A stretch of 64,000 bases of DNA from Blastomussa wellsi (lineage: Eukaryota; Cnidaria; Anthozoa; Scleractinia; Plerogyridae): NCBI GenBank assembly GCA_947652115.1, contig OX393570.1, positions 4,584,461 to 4,648,460 of the forward strand, given 5' to 3'. Below are positions 49,901 to 58,859 of the stretch, one piece after another; position 1 is the stretch's first letter, and every line of letters begins with the position of its first letter. A program made the position numbers and the translations under genes. The notes beneath the pieces are model-generated. The model saw only the letters and a program-made list of their open reading frames with translations, did not search any database and had not been told where the DNA came from.

Positions 49901-52900
49901 TTTATGCTGAGCCATTACATAATGGTAATAATGCTTGGCAACAGTTACATGCACATATTCTTGCCCATAGCAATGGTAAAAGTTCTATTCCAAGTTCATG
50001 CACTGATCCATTTGAATTTCCAGAATGTGCATTAGCTTTGCATTTGGCCACTCTGAAAACAATTGGTGCAACTCGTTTGTACAAGAAAGTAAAGAAGTGG
50101 TGTGCCCAAGGGCGAAAAGGAAATCTTTCCTATCGTTTTACTGGCAAAGAGACTAAAATCATGTGTCATAAGTTTATGCATCTGTTGCAAGCCATTTCTT
50201 TTCCAAATGACACCCCAGTACAACAGCTGCAGATCTGTAGCTTTGCATATATTGGCTTACAGCTGAGAGATGCAATAAGCAGATTTAGTCGGGTCTCTGT
50301 GACCCAGGGAGAAGTACAAGACCTCCGGGAATCTTGCAGGAGGTATTTTACTGCGTCAAGCCTTCTTCTAGATTCAGTCACACCCACAGTGTGGACCATC
50401 GGTCATGCAATTCCATTCCATACTGCTATACTTTATAACAAGTTTGGCATTGGGCTAGGAATTAACTCTATGCAGGGTCGGGAAGCGAAGCACATTCGTG
50501 TAAGTCAATACTCCAAGCATGCAACATTGTCCACAAGGTGGCAACATGTGCTGAGACATGACTATATAACAACTGTATGGTTAAGAAAACAGGACCCAAG
50601 CAGTTTCTCATACCACAAAAGCAACGATGTCTATGTCCCGAGAGAAGTAGGTGAACCTCTGTATTGTTATTGTGGTTTAATGAAGAATGCTGAAGAAGAA
50701 AAATGTTCATTTTGCTCATCAGAATTGTACAAAGGCATAGAAAGGAGTGTTGTAGCTGGGAAATTAGACCAGTACATCTGTAACTTGCTTAGTGTAATGA
50801 GCTAGAATGTTGTCTCGAACAGTATTGCATTGGAACAAAGCAGGTACATGTACCTTATTCATGACTTTTGAAAAAGTCAATGTGTAGTGCTCATTGGGTG
50901 TTATTTGGTTTCAAAAGTTAGGGCCTTGATGAAATCCCTATCTATTTTGGGGGTATATTTATTCAGTATTTATACATTAGAATTTTTTATATACTTAGCT
51001 TGTTTAAAGAGTATTATACAATGTACATTTCGCTCATTGAAGGAGTGCACTATTTTATTCAGTATTCCTATGTTGGGACTTATTCCAGTATACTTTCCTC
51101 ATTCAGAGAGTATGTTTCCTTAGCTTGGAGAGCATGTATATATATACTTAACTTGTTTAAAGAGTATTATACATCTCACTCATTGAAGGAGTGCATTATT
51201 TTATTCAGTATTCCTATGTTAGGACTTATTCCAGTATACTTTCCTCATTCAGAGAGCATGTTTCCCTCAAAAAGACTATTTTTAAATCATGTATGATTTG
51301 CAAACTATTACAATAAACTGCTTTCAACAAGCAAAACGTGAGGAGGCGTGAAACCATGTGGTAATAGTTGAACTGCATTATTGCAAAGAAAGGTTTTTTG
51401 ATTCTCCCTTATGTGTGACACTTGCAATAGTGTGTTCGCAGAATCTAGAGGAAAACAATAAAATGATTTTACTTTGAGCAAAATTTATTTTTCAAGAAAA
51501 TATTTTCTCTTCCCTAAATCCTTTCATAATAGTTTTGTTGGCTTCTGCTGTATTTTGTAATAGTTTTAATCAGGTTGACTCCTGAGCATGCTGACCTGCC
51601 ACTATCTTGCATTTTTTTTCACCCATTTCAGATCATGTGACCGAAACTAAAGTACATTGCCTTCAGCCTTTCTCCTTCCTTCCCTGGACCACCTAAACGG
51701 GTTGATGTTACACTTGTACTGGTTTTTTATGCCCCATTGGACACAGATTTGAATACAATACCAGTCCCTATTTTTTTCTCGGGGTTGGCTGAACATACAA
51801 GCACACAAAAATTTGATTAGGTATTTTTTTTGGTGGGGGAGGGGGTAGTGGGAGTCATCTCGTGTCCCGGCCAGGATCACTTTCCCTGAGCCCATACAAG
51901 ATTAAATTTCAGGTCACATACAGCATAGAAAAGCAAATGAGACCTATCAACCACTCACTCAACTGAAATTGACATTGATCTGGATAAACTCCTGCCATGT
52001 AGTGCAACACAGCTAAAGCCTGGTTTTTGTATAATCGTCTGATAGATGTTTGAAAGTATGTTATCTTTGAATGATTGCCATGATCACAGAAATATTATAT
52101 GCAAACAATCAAATGGGAAATGCTCTTAACAAATTGGGGCAATTAGAACTTATCACAGCATTCAGTACACTAGAATGAAGTAATGAGTGTGGGTCCCAAC
52201 AATTTGTGTAGGTGACTGCATGCTCAGATGATAGAGGTTGAAAAAGAGACCAGTCAGAGTGAGCCGTATCAATTGCCTTGATCACCTAAACATATTTTAG
52301 GGTCACTCAGAAAACCTGGATGACTATAAGTAAACCAAGCTTAAATGCCCTCTACAGATTTATCACATATTTGTTGATTCCTGGTGGCTTTGATAAGTGT
52401 ATATTTACACCATTCTAAAGCTGGAACATAAGAAAAACACATTTGTAAATTTCCTTCAGTCTACTGAGGTAAACTACGTACAACTAACGTAAAACAACCA
52501 ACATGTACTTCATGGTTCTTATGCGAAGGTGAACTGTGGTACTCCAAAGCGGTTGTAGTGCCCATACCTCAATGATATTCGCAACGTTTCAGTATTTTTA
52601 GAGTATTTAAAAACTGCCGGATGTTCTTCGTCCACAATGACTCTGCTGTAAGAGCCATCCTTTTCTTCCTTTACAAGAATGCACCTTTCATCCAGGATTT
52701 TTTGGTACTTGTTTGCCAAGGCAAAGAAGAAATATTGCAGCCTATCCATATTTACCACGTGGATCTGTTCAATGCAACGAGTGGTTTTAACAACATACCC
52801 ACCGTTTTCTTCGCTTGAAATAGTAACCTTTAAGCAATCAAACACCTCTTTAGGAAAGTTCCAGGTAACCAGAATCGTCCAAGGTCTAGAGGTACATGGT

Positions 52901-55351
52901 TTTCGGCGCATTTTCCTCACAATAGCTTTGTTCCACTGCAATACTGTTCTAGACAACATTCTCGCTGGCTGCGCTAAATGGTATTTGAACGCCTTGTTTC
53001 TCTCCAGGGTGTGTTTTTTTACTACTGCCCGAGTTAATTCCAAAACTTCGCTACCAATTTCCGTAGCCAGGTTTCTATTTTCAGCACTATTTACGTACCC
53101 TTTCACGGTCTCGTGCATTGAAACAATAAGGGCCGCCATCTTGAAATCATCAAAATTGGAAAAACCGCTGGTTTAAAGCAATGTGCGCGCAACAAATTGA
53201 AATGGCGGGATTTTGCAAGCTGTCAGCCCGGCGTGTAAGTGATTTAACAGTCATAAAATCTAAATGGTATATGTTATCATAAATTTTAATTGTTTTGTAA
53301 ATAACCAGGAAGCCATTTTAAAGTCTATTAGTTTTTCTTAGTAAATAAATTGCTATTTCCCTGGCTTTATTACTACAATAATATTCTAAGTTCACATTCA
53401 CCAAACTTCTTCACGCCAAGTGGCACATATTAGGCCTCAACACTCTTTTGCCAGGAGCTCTGTCAGCGATTGTAGTGGACACCTTGCTCCAGCTCCACCA
53501 TCCTGCTCTTTCTTTCTCCTCCTCTTCTGTTAACCTGAGCCATGTTGTCGTGGGTCTATTTTGCCTCCTGGTATCCATGTTTATGCAGTTCCACAGTCAT
53601 TGTTGTATCCTTTCCTCATTAATATGTTTGATGAACTTGCATCTTCTCCTTCAGACTGCCATCCTTGTTGAGACTGTCCATCTCAGCCTTCTCCATTACT
53701 TCTTTGTTGGTGATTCTGTCCTGCCAACATCATAAGGCATCTGTTTTGAAAGACATCAATCTTATTTTCTTCACCTTTACTTCTAAGGAACTTACCATTA
53801 TAATAATAATAATTAAATTTAATAGTCATGACCTTTCTGTGCTGTAGTTTAAGTGGATATGGTTTCATGGACATTGGTCTACCACCGGCAAGCCCCAGTG
53901 ACAAAGACATTGATTTAAAGGTACATGTACAAGCAAACCATGTTATAAAATACAGCCATTCAGAATACAGGACTGTAAATTTGATGCTTAATACAGTAAT
54001 TACACCCAACCTTCCATCTTGCGCCATGATCTCATTCGCACCATAATTTAGAAACTACATTTTCTATGCCATGGTTTAAAATAGTTAATATGGAACATTG
54101 AATTGTTTTTTGTAGGATGACAAATCTACCTTGTTTCTTATTGCCGCTTATGCTCGCTACAGCTGTCCATATGTCTGGGTATGTGGTTTTTAATTCATTG
54201 TTTGAATCACAATCCCCTCCACTAACTATGTATGATCATTCTAATTGGGTACTTGTAATAAAATTAATTACCACTGAATATAGGTGAGATCAAACCATGA
54301 AAGACTGGTAGCATTTTGTGGTGACTCTGGCAAAGAGAAACAGAAAGACAGTCCATTGAAACTCAAGTCTACAGCTGAGTGGAAGCAGAGAGGTAATTCA
54401 GTGAATGTCTTATTAGCATGCCTAGACATTTACATGAACATAGTTATTTTAGTTTTTTACTTATAAAATATCATGACAAAATCTAGCGTCCCACGCAGGC
54501 GTCCTTTGAGCTTCGTCACTCGGAACGGTCGTCTGCTGAATCGACAGTCCACTTCCTTTCACAGGCCGTTTTAATCCAGTTAAAGAAAACAATCAGTATT
54601 GACTCATTGCATGTCAGCTATCCTATCACATGCTGTGAATCATTTTCCCAAAACTGGAAAGTTACCTCTGATTGATTTGTAACCGTGAACGGAAGTGGAC
54701 GTTCGATTCAGCAGACATCAGTGGGGAAGGAACGCATGACAAAGGCTAGGCTAGACAAAATCAACATGATTGTATATTCTTCATTCAGACACCAAACTAT
54801 GGGACATCATTGCCGAGGTGGTAAAGCTGTGTATGCACCCGGCGCCACTCAACCCATTTGCTGTTGATTTCAAGTATTTCGAAGGCCTGCCATTGGTTCA
54901 GAGAGTTATTGCTACTGGTGCTATGGTTCATTTCTTACAGAAGGTTGTAGCGTCTGGAGATCATGCTTACAATGCAAGAGGTAAAAATCTTGTTGAATCT
55001 ACATCTTTATAATACAGACAACTGGGGTTGGCTGCTGTGGGTGTGCAGTTTCTCTTTTTTTTACCTTTATTGCATGACTTAAAACAGTGATTATTAACAC
55101 GTGTACACTAGCCATTGACACTAAGTACAATTTATGTAATGTATCAAACACGAGAGACAGTGTTTCATCGGGGTATCCAAACACCGAGAAGAGAGTTGAA
55201 AATACGACACACAGCGGAGTATTTTTAATGAACTTCGAGGTGTTTGGATAGCCAATGAAACACTGTCTCGAGTGTTTGATATATCTTCTCAATCGAAACA
55301 AAAACTACAGAGTAAATGCTAATTAAGATCAGATCCAAACCACGATCACTA

Positions 55352-55388
<37 letters not shown>

Positions 55389-56013
55389 GTCTGTTTGAGA
55401 AAGTAGTATTAACTAACCCAGCTATTTGCATGACTGTTTGAATTATTTTATATTGTATTTATAATATTTAATTTGTATTCATGTTTTATATCTTTCTATT
55501 TTACATTATTTTATATTTATATTAAGTTTATTTTATTTATTTAAAGTTTATTTATATTTATTGGTAAGTGGTATTGAGTCTTATGTAGTGTACCCTTTGA
55601 AGTCTTGTTGCAAAATGTTGATTGAAGAGCAAGGTGGTTGTTGTTGTACATGTAGTTGTACTTTTTACATGTTTGTCTTTAAGTTAGGACAGTTTTATTA
55701 GTCCTGTTACATGTATTTGCAACCATAATTATTATTAATCATTTTTCTTCCAATCATAGTGTTTGATGACTTAGGAGAGATAACAAGGCGTCACTTTAAG
55801 GACTTGCAGACTCTAGTTCGCCAGAGAAGATCACAAGAGATTGAACAAGCTTCGTTTCAGTCTCCAGCCCAGTACAGTGCACAACAACAAGGAAATCAAT
55901 ACAACATACAGCAACCAAGACAGCAAACCAACTATTACCAAACAGGTCCGATGCAACAGCCACCACTACCCTCTGCCTACCCTGGACAGTACCAATCTGG
56001 AAGGATGTATTAA
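43970..56013 (+). CDS. conserved ten-exon gene, 328 residues, family not recognised
   Basis: Exons are 43970-43996, 44162-44218, 46230-46301, 46734-46837, 47312-47347, 53848-53920, 54116-54178, 54284-54392, 54789-54980 and 55760-56013. All are GT-AG with consistent phases (0,0,0,2,2,0,0,1,1) and end at TAA 56013. The N-terminus is MASPQPTQM. Segments include GFKYFALYLRGREELICRVL, LSGYGFMDIGLPPASPSD and TLFLIAAYARYSCPYVW. A compact helical region from LWDIIAEVVKLC to MVHFLQKVV follows, then VFDDLGEITRRHFKDLQTLV and a Gln/Pro/Tyr-rich disordered tail ending GRMY. No signal peptide or membrane span is seen. Intron 5 carries a 5.7-kb transposon. Shared-promoter pairing with CEP63 hints at a housekeeping role only. 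Confidence 0.7.
44911..44933. repeat. (GTCT)n microsatellite
   Basis: Four to five GTCT units in intron 2 of the ten-exon gene. Confidence 0.7.
45795..45968 (+). pseudogene. Crypton-like/DUF3504 N-terminal fragment
   Basis: The frame starts MASKFADIDSSVEKFI and continues with NENTKRKTKQNVTLLKEFL, then ends at PKELNLT and a stop. The 'FADI...ENTKR.TK......FKEFL' head is what I associate with the tyrosine-recombinase-like proteins of Crypton elements and their domesticated relatives. The catalytic recombinase domain is absent. It lies in intron 2 of the ten-exon gene and is a truncated insertion. Confidence 0.45.
46405..46585 (+). mobile_element. degenerate SINE
   Basis: Contains TGTGTTCTTGGGCAAGACAC, TGCCTCTC and GACTAGCATCCCATCTA in the same order as the SINE at 35078-35373. 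The head is diverged and the tail is lost. Confidence 0.6.
46878..47125 (+). mobile_element. tRNA-derived SINE
   Basis: Shares CATAAATGGGTACCAG, CTGCGACGGACT and ATGCTACAGAAACCGG with the family. It occupies most of intron 4 of the ten-exon gene. Confidence 0.7.
48283..50805 (+). CDS. element-borne gene 1: 800-residue transposase-like protein
   Basis: Exon 1 (48283-48450, 56 codons) starts MGRKGKHVTRTARAIARDKF and ends in phase 0 at GTAAGC. The acceptor CTTCTCAAAG joins at 48571 to a 745-codon exon that runs open to TAG 50805. After a lysine/arginine-rich region (possible nuclear signal) comes a long conserved part with AVGADGAPFGKDDEATAWL, IAGANCGESHISMVRFAKKL and a C-terminal block (WTIGHAIPFHTA, GINSMQGREAKHI, RWQHVLRHDYI). 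It ends with a cysteine cluster (YCYCGLM, CSFCSSE) that could bind zinc. I recognise the family as multicopy and uncharacterised in cnidarian genomes. The superfamily is unassigned. The frame is intact. Confidence 0.75.
50999..51270. repeat. 153-bp tandem duplication downstream of element gene 1
   Basis: The stretch CTTGTTTAAAGAGTATTATAC at 50999 recurs at 51152, and the following ~120 bases repeat with few changes (TTATTCAGTATTCCTATGTT, CCTCATTCAGAGAG). It lies in the presumed 3' untranslated or spacer part of the element. Confidence 0.85.
51300..52518. other. spacer between the convergent element genes
   Basis: No supported coding sequence. A polyadenylation-type AATAAA occurs at 51311 and in other places. 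A G-rich run lies at 51836-51850. Confidence 0.35.
52519..53139 (-). CDS. element-borne gene 2: 206-residue protein of unknown function
   Basis: Single-exon frame from ATG 53139 to TGA 52519, intact and convergent with element gene 1. It has a basic central stretch (RKMRRKPCTSRPW), then ILVTWNFPKEVFDCLKV, and a long C-terminal part predicted to be mixed helix and strand (MDRLQYFFFALANKYQKIL, ending FGVPQFTFA). No signal peptide, membrane span or known motif is seen. Its place beside the right terminal repeat and its intact frame suggest it is an accessory protein of the element. A captured host gene is the alternative. Confidence 0.6.
   Translation of the reverse strand: MAALIVSMHETVKGYVNSAENRNLATEIGSEVLELTRAVVKKHTLERNKAFKYHLAQPARMLSRTVLQWNKAIVRKMRRKPCTSRPWTILVTWNFPKEVFDCLKVTISSEENGGYVVKTTRCIEQIHVVNMDRLQYFFFALANKYQKILDERCILVKEEKDGSYSRVIVDEEHPAVFKYSKNTETLRISLRYGHYNRFGVPQFTFA
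53440..53790 (-). pseudogene. LINE 3' coding fragment
   Basis: Minus-strand translations in two frames give NKEVMEKAEMDSLNKDG, then RPTTTWLRLTEEEE and a tryptophan-rich AGWWSWSKV block. This is the order found at the C-terminus of LINE endonuclease/reverse transcriptases. Stops and frameshifts interrupt it. It lies in intron 5, just outside the 5.7-kb element. Confidence 0.6.
54531..54715. repeat. foldback repeat in intron 8 of the ten-exon gene
   Basis: GTCTGCTGAATCGACAGTCC on the left is mirrored by GGACGTTCGATTCAGCAGAC on the right. Confidence 0.75.
55142..55281. repeat. foldback MITE with ~48-bp arms
   Basis: The left arm TATCAAACACGAGAGACAGT and right arm ACTGTCTCGAGTGTTTGATA are inverted copies with a TA at each outer edge. 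The inner pairing GTATCCAAACACC / GGTGTTTGGATA continues the stem. In intron 9. Confidence 0.8.
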
Positions 56014-57425
56014 TAACCTAGTTCTATTCTATCTGTTTATTAAGCTCGTTAATTTTTTTATAGACAAGCAAATGAAAAAGATATGCAGAGCATTAGCGCT
56101 GATTGTTTATTTATCATAGCTGTAAGTAAGGCAAATGACACACAACATGTATAATTTTAAATTATTATTGCACAGTGGGTGTTGGCATTTCAGAATAGCC
56201 CAGTTTTGATGTTTTTAAAATTCAGCCTAAGACAACAGACATTAGCATGAGGCTCAAGGAAATAAACCCCACAAACTCTTTATTCCCTGGAGCCTTGTGC
56301 TGAGGTCTGCTGTTTTAGACTGAGTTTTAAAATGTCAAAATTGGTCAGTTATTGAGACTACATGTAGGTATGCCAGCACTGTTGTTCCATAGCCTTTACA
56401 ACTAGCATCTTCAATTGAAAAGCAGTCAAACTTTGTCAAACTAAAGTTAAGATGTCATCCACTGCAAAGTCACAAGTCAAAACCAGACATCCATTCCACT
56501 GCTAGCAAAAAAAATGGAGGTTTTGAGAGTTTGAGAAAAAAATAGTCAAAGAGACATGGTAGATCCCATAAGATAATTTCTTACTTAGATAGTTACAAAG
56601 TTGCATGTGTTTCATAACAATTATTTATAAGGTGGAGATTATTATAGCAAGCTGAAGTGTAATTTTATACTACTGGTACAGGGTAATTACATGTAGATTA
56701 TTTACTGACCCATGTTAGTCGACTGTAATCTGTAACTACATGACTGTTCCTGTAGAGCAGAATTTTAGAAGCTTGTGCAAGTAATAATCAAAGGATATAA
56801 TTTCAGTTGACTACAAGACTAGTACAGTAGATAAGTGTAGGTTCTTGCTAAATATAATTTACTTAATCTGGGACAATAAAAATAATGCCATAAGAATAAA
56901 CCACAAAACTAGGGGAAGATGCAAAATATTTCAAGTTTTCATTTGACTTGGGGCCTAACTAATATCTGGTCAACGTCAGCCAGATTCGAAGCACCAAGAT
57001 TTCTGCTTGGCTTCCAGAACAAATCTTCTTAAAAAGGCATTTGCAACTATACTTACATTGCAAAAGTTTTCAGTCAATTGAAATTTAAATATGACTTGCA
57101 AACTGGTAATCAGCTGTATATTTCATTTGCAAATAGCATTAATTTTTGCCATGAAGGTAAAACAGGTATTTATAATTAAAAATTGTGTTTGTAGATGTAG
57201 GTGTTAATGAGTACTGCTAGTTTATAGAAGTGTGTAATTTGAAATGAGCGAGTGTGGTTTAAAAATGATATAATTGCAATAAATAATGGTTATTAGTAGA
57301 AACTCTGCTGTGTTCTATTGGAAATCCACGAATCTGATTGGTTCTCCCACTGTTTTCTATTTGCCGATAGAAAACGATCGCACACATTTTGCGCCTTGAA
57401 GGCACGATTTTTATTGATTTTTGGT
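56014..57425. other. 3' flank of the ten-exon gene, no gene seen
   Basis: AT-rich. A weak hairpin pairs about 56224-56265 with 56280-56325. No supported exon. The 3' untranslated region of the ten-exon gene is expected here. Confidence 0.35.
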
Positions 57426-57549
57426 TGTCATCCACTTTCACATTTATGCTGAACAAATCAGACTCCCACTGTTGATGTAGACAGACAAACAAACAAGTCA
57501 AACATGTGGGAGTCTGATTTCTTCAGCATAAATGTGAAAGTGGATGACA
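57426..57549. repeat. hairpin repeat, arms ~44 bp
   Basis: TGTCATCCACTTTCACATTT is mirrored by AAATGTGAAAGTGGATGACA. The stem continues through AATCAGACTCCCAC / GTGGGAGTCTGATT. Confidence 0.8.
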
Positions 57550-57716
57550 GAAAGTCCTGTTGCTAAAAGGGCTAAAGGGAATAAGTGCTATATAAATTAT
57601 AATTATTAATTGGTATCAAGGGTGTAGCTAGGGGGTCCTGTGTTGCCTGTGACCACCCCCCCCCCCTCCCCCTTTATGACACTTTTTTTCAAAGTAAACA
57701 ACGTACAATAATATTC

Positions 57717-57866
57717 TGGCCCCAGTTGTTCAAAGAGTGGATAACGCTATCCACTGGATAAATCACTATCCAGTGGATAGTGCAGTTTGTTTTCCCAACA
57801 CTTATCCACTGGATAGTGATTTATCCGGTGGATAGCATTATCCACCCTTTGAACAACCGGGGCCAG
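57717..57866. repeat. MITE, 150 bp, near-full-length inverted repeat
   Basis: It begins GGCCCCAGTTGTTCAAAG and ends CTTTGAACAACCGGGGCC. Internally GGATAACGCTATCCAC and CACTATCCAGTGGATA repeat in both orientations. No coding sequence. Confidence 0.8.
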
Positions 57867-58040
57867 GTTTCGAAAACATAGCTTTCAGCTGAACTCAAAA
57901 CTAAAGAGAAGCAACACAAGAAACAAACGACATAATCAATGATACCTTTATTAACTTGTTATTTTTCCCCAACTATTGTGGTCTCCCTTTAATAGTTCTT
58001 CAATATCTTGGACACGGGGTCTATTATTAGCAACACAATT

Positions 58041-58196
58041 ATTGGGTTTACCTCGGTGTAAGAAGCTGTGACTTTTTTCTTTGTTTTTGAGCTATTGTTT
58101 CTATATTGTTTCGAGGTTCTTTGTTGTCTTGTTCGTTCTTTGTTTTACGTCACTCGTGTCAGTTTCACAGGTTCTTACACCGAGAATGAGCCCAAT
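58041..58196. mobile_element. MITE copy 1 beside TSEN15
   Basis: Terminal repeats are ATTGGGTTTACCTCGGTGTA and CACCGAGAATGAGCCCAAT. The interior matches, in inverted orientation, the copy at 59071-59231. Confidence 0.7.
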
Positions 58197-58258
58197 TATT
58201 TGTTTCACCTTTCAAATGCGTTCACACGTGGTGAATAGTCTACAGTATCTCGGACATT

Positions 58259-58789
58259 TTAATTTTGGCTAGCTTCTCTCTTCGGTTTTGTTCTCTTCCG
58301 TTTGGGTTTCACTTCTTCTTCCTCGTTTGGTGGATCCGGTGGAACGAGGCCCTGAGAAAAGTCATAATACACAACAGTAGAATCGGCTTCACAAAAAGCC
58401 ATCGTCACTCTCGGGCTAGCGCAACTGCTGCGTTCAATTGCTGTGTCTTCTCCAGCCTCTTCATCCTCGCACCGATTAACTTCCAGAATAATATTCTGAA
58501 TTTCATCCATTGTTAAAGTTTTGCCTATCGTGCTTGGAACTATGATATCGAATTGGGACTTCTTTGTTCGTTTTCCTGTTATGTACACCAATTTCAGAGA
58601 CTCGCATGGATGAATTGCCACACTAAACCAATGTTTGCTTTCACATAAATCCAAATAAACCGTCATAACTGCTCTTGCCAACGAATTGTTTCCATTGTAG
58701 AATCCGTATGACTGTATTTCCTTAAATTTCGGGTGATTTTCCAGCCAGTTTTCTCGTGTAACTTTGTGCACTTCGCCTTTCGAAGCCAT
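58259..58789 (-). CDS. TSEN15: TSEN15 (tRNA-splicing endonuclease subunit Sen15)
   Basis: Structural, non-catalytic subunit of the nuclear tRNA splicing endonuclease, which pairs with TSEN34 and helps excise introns from pre-tRNAs. The 176-codon single exon is close to the human length of about 170. Recognised marks are HPKFKEI near the N-terminus, TVYLDLCESKHWF in the conserved central fold, IVPSTIGKTLTMDEI, and the C-terminal family signature CEADSTVVYYDFSQGL followed by VPPDPP. A lysine/arginine tail (KPKRKRTKPKRE) may be a nuclear signal. No active-site triad is expected or seen. The ATG at 58789 has no in-frame upstream alternative worth preferring. The gene is head to head with ZNHIT1. 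Confidence 0.9.
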   Translation of the reverse strand: MASKGEVHKVTRENWLENHPKFKEIQSYGFYNGNNSLARAVMTVYLDLCESKHWFSVAIHPCESLKLVYITGKRTKKSQFDIIVPSTIGKTLTMDEIQNIILEVNRCEDEEAGEDTAIERSSCASPRVTMAFCEADSTVVYYDFSQGLVPPDPPNEEEEVKPKRKRTKPKREASQN

Positions 58790-58859
58790 CTCGGCATTTC
58801 TCGCCAGGCGTTAACACCAAAACCGCGAAGAGGTTGGCACGAGTGTTCGCATTTTCAAG
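58790..58859. promoter_or_regulatory. putative bidirectional promoter, TSEN15 / ZNHIT1
   Basis: Only 70 bases separate the two divergent start codons, and no TATA box is evident. Both products are basal nuclear proteins, which fits a shared housekeeping promoter. This is an inference from the gene models. Confidence 0.5.

Larger units (their letters stand above)
47517..53238. mobile_element. 5.7-kb terminal-inverted-repeat element with two convergent genes
   Basis: The left end TTACACGCCGGGCTGGCAG is inverted at the right end (CTGTCAGCCCGGCGTGTAA). Weaker similarity continues inward around CGCCATT. It lies in intron 5 of the ten-exon gene, whose exons splice in phase across it. Inside are an 800-codon plus-strand gene and a 206-codon minus-strand gene that starts about 100 bases from the right end. 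No clear duplication longer than TA or TTA is visible. Confidence 0.75.
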
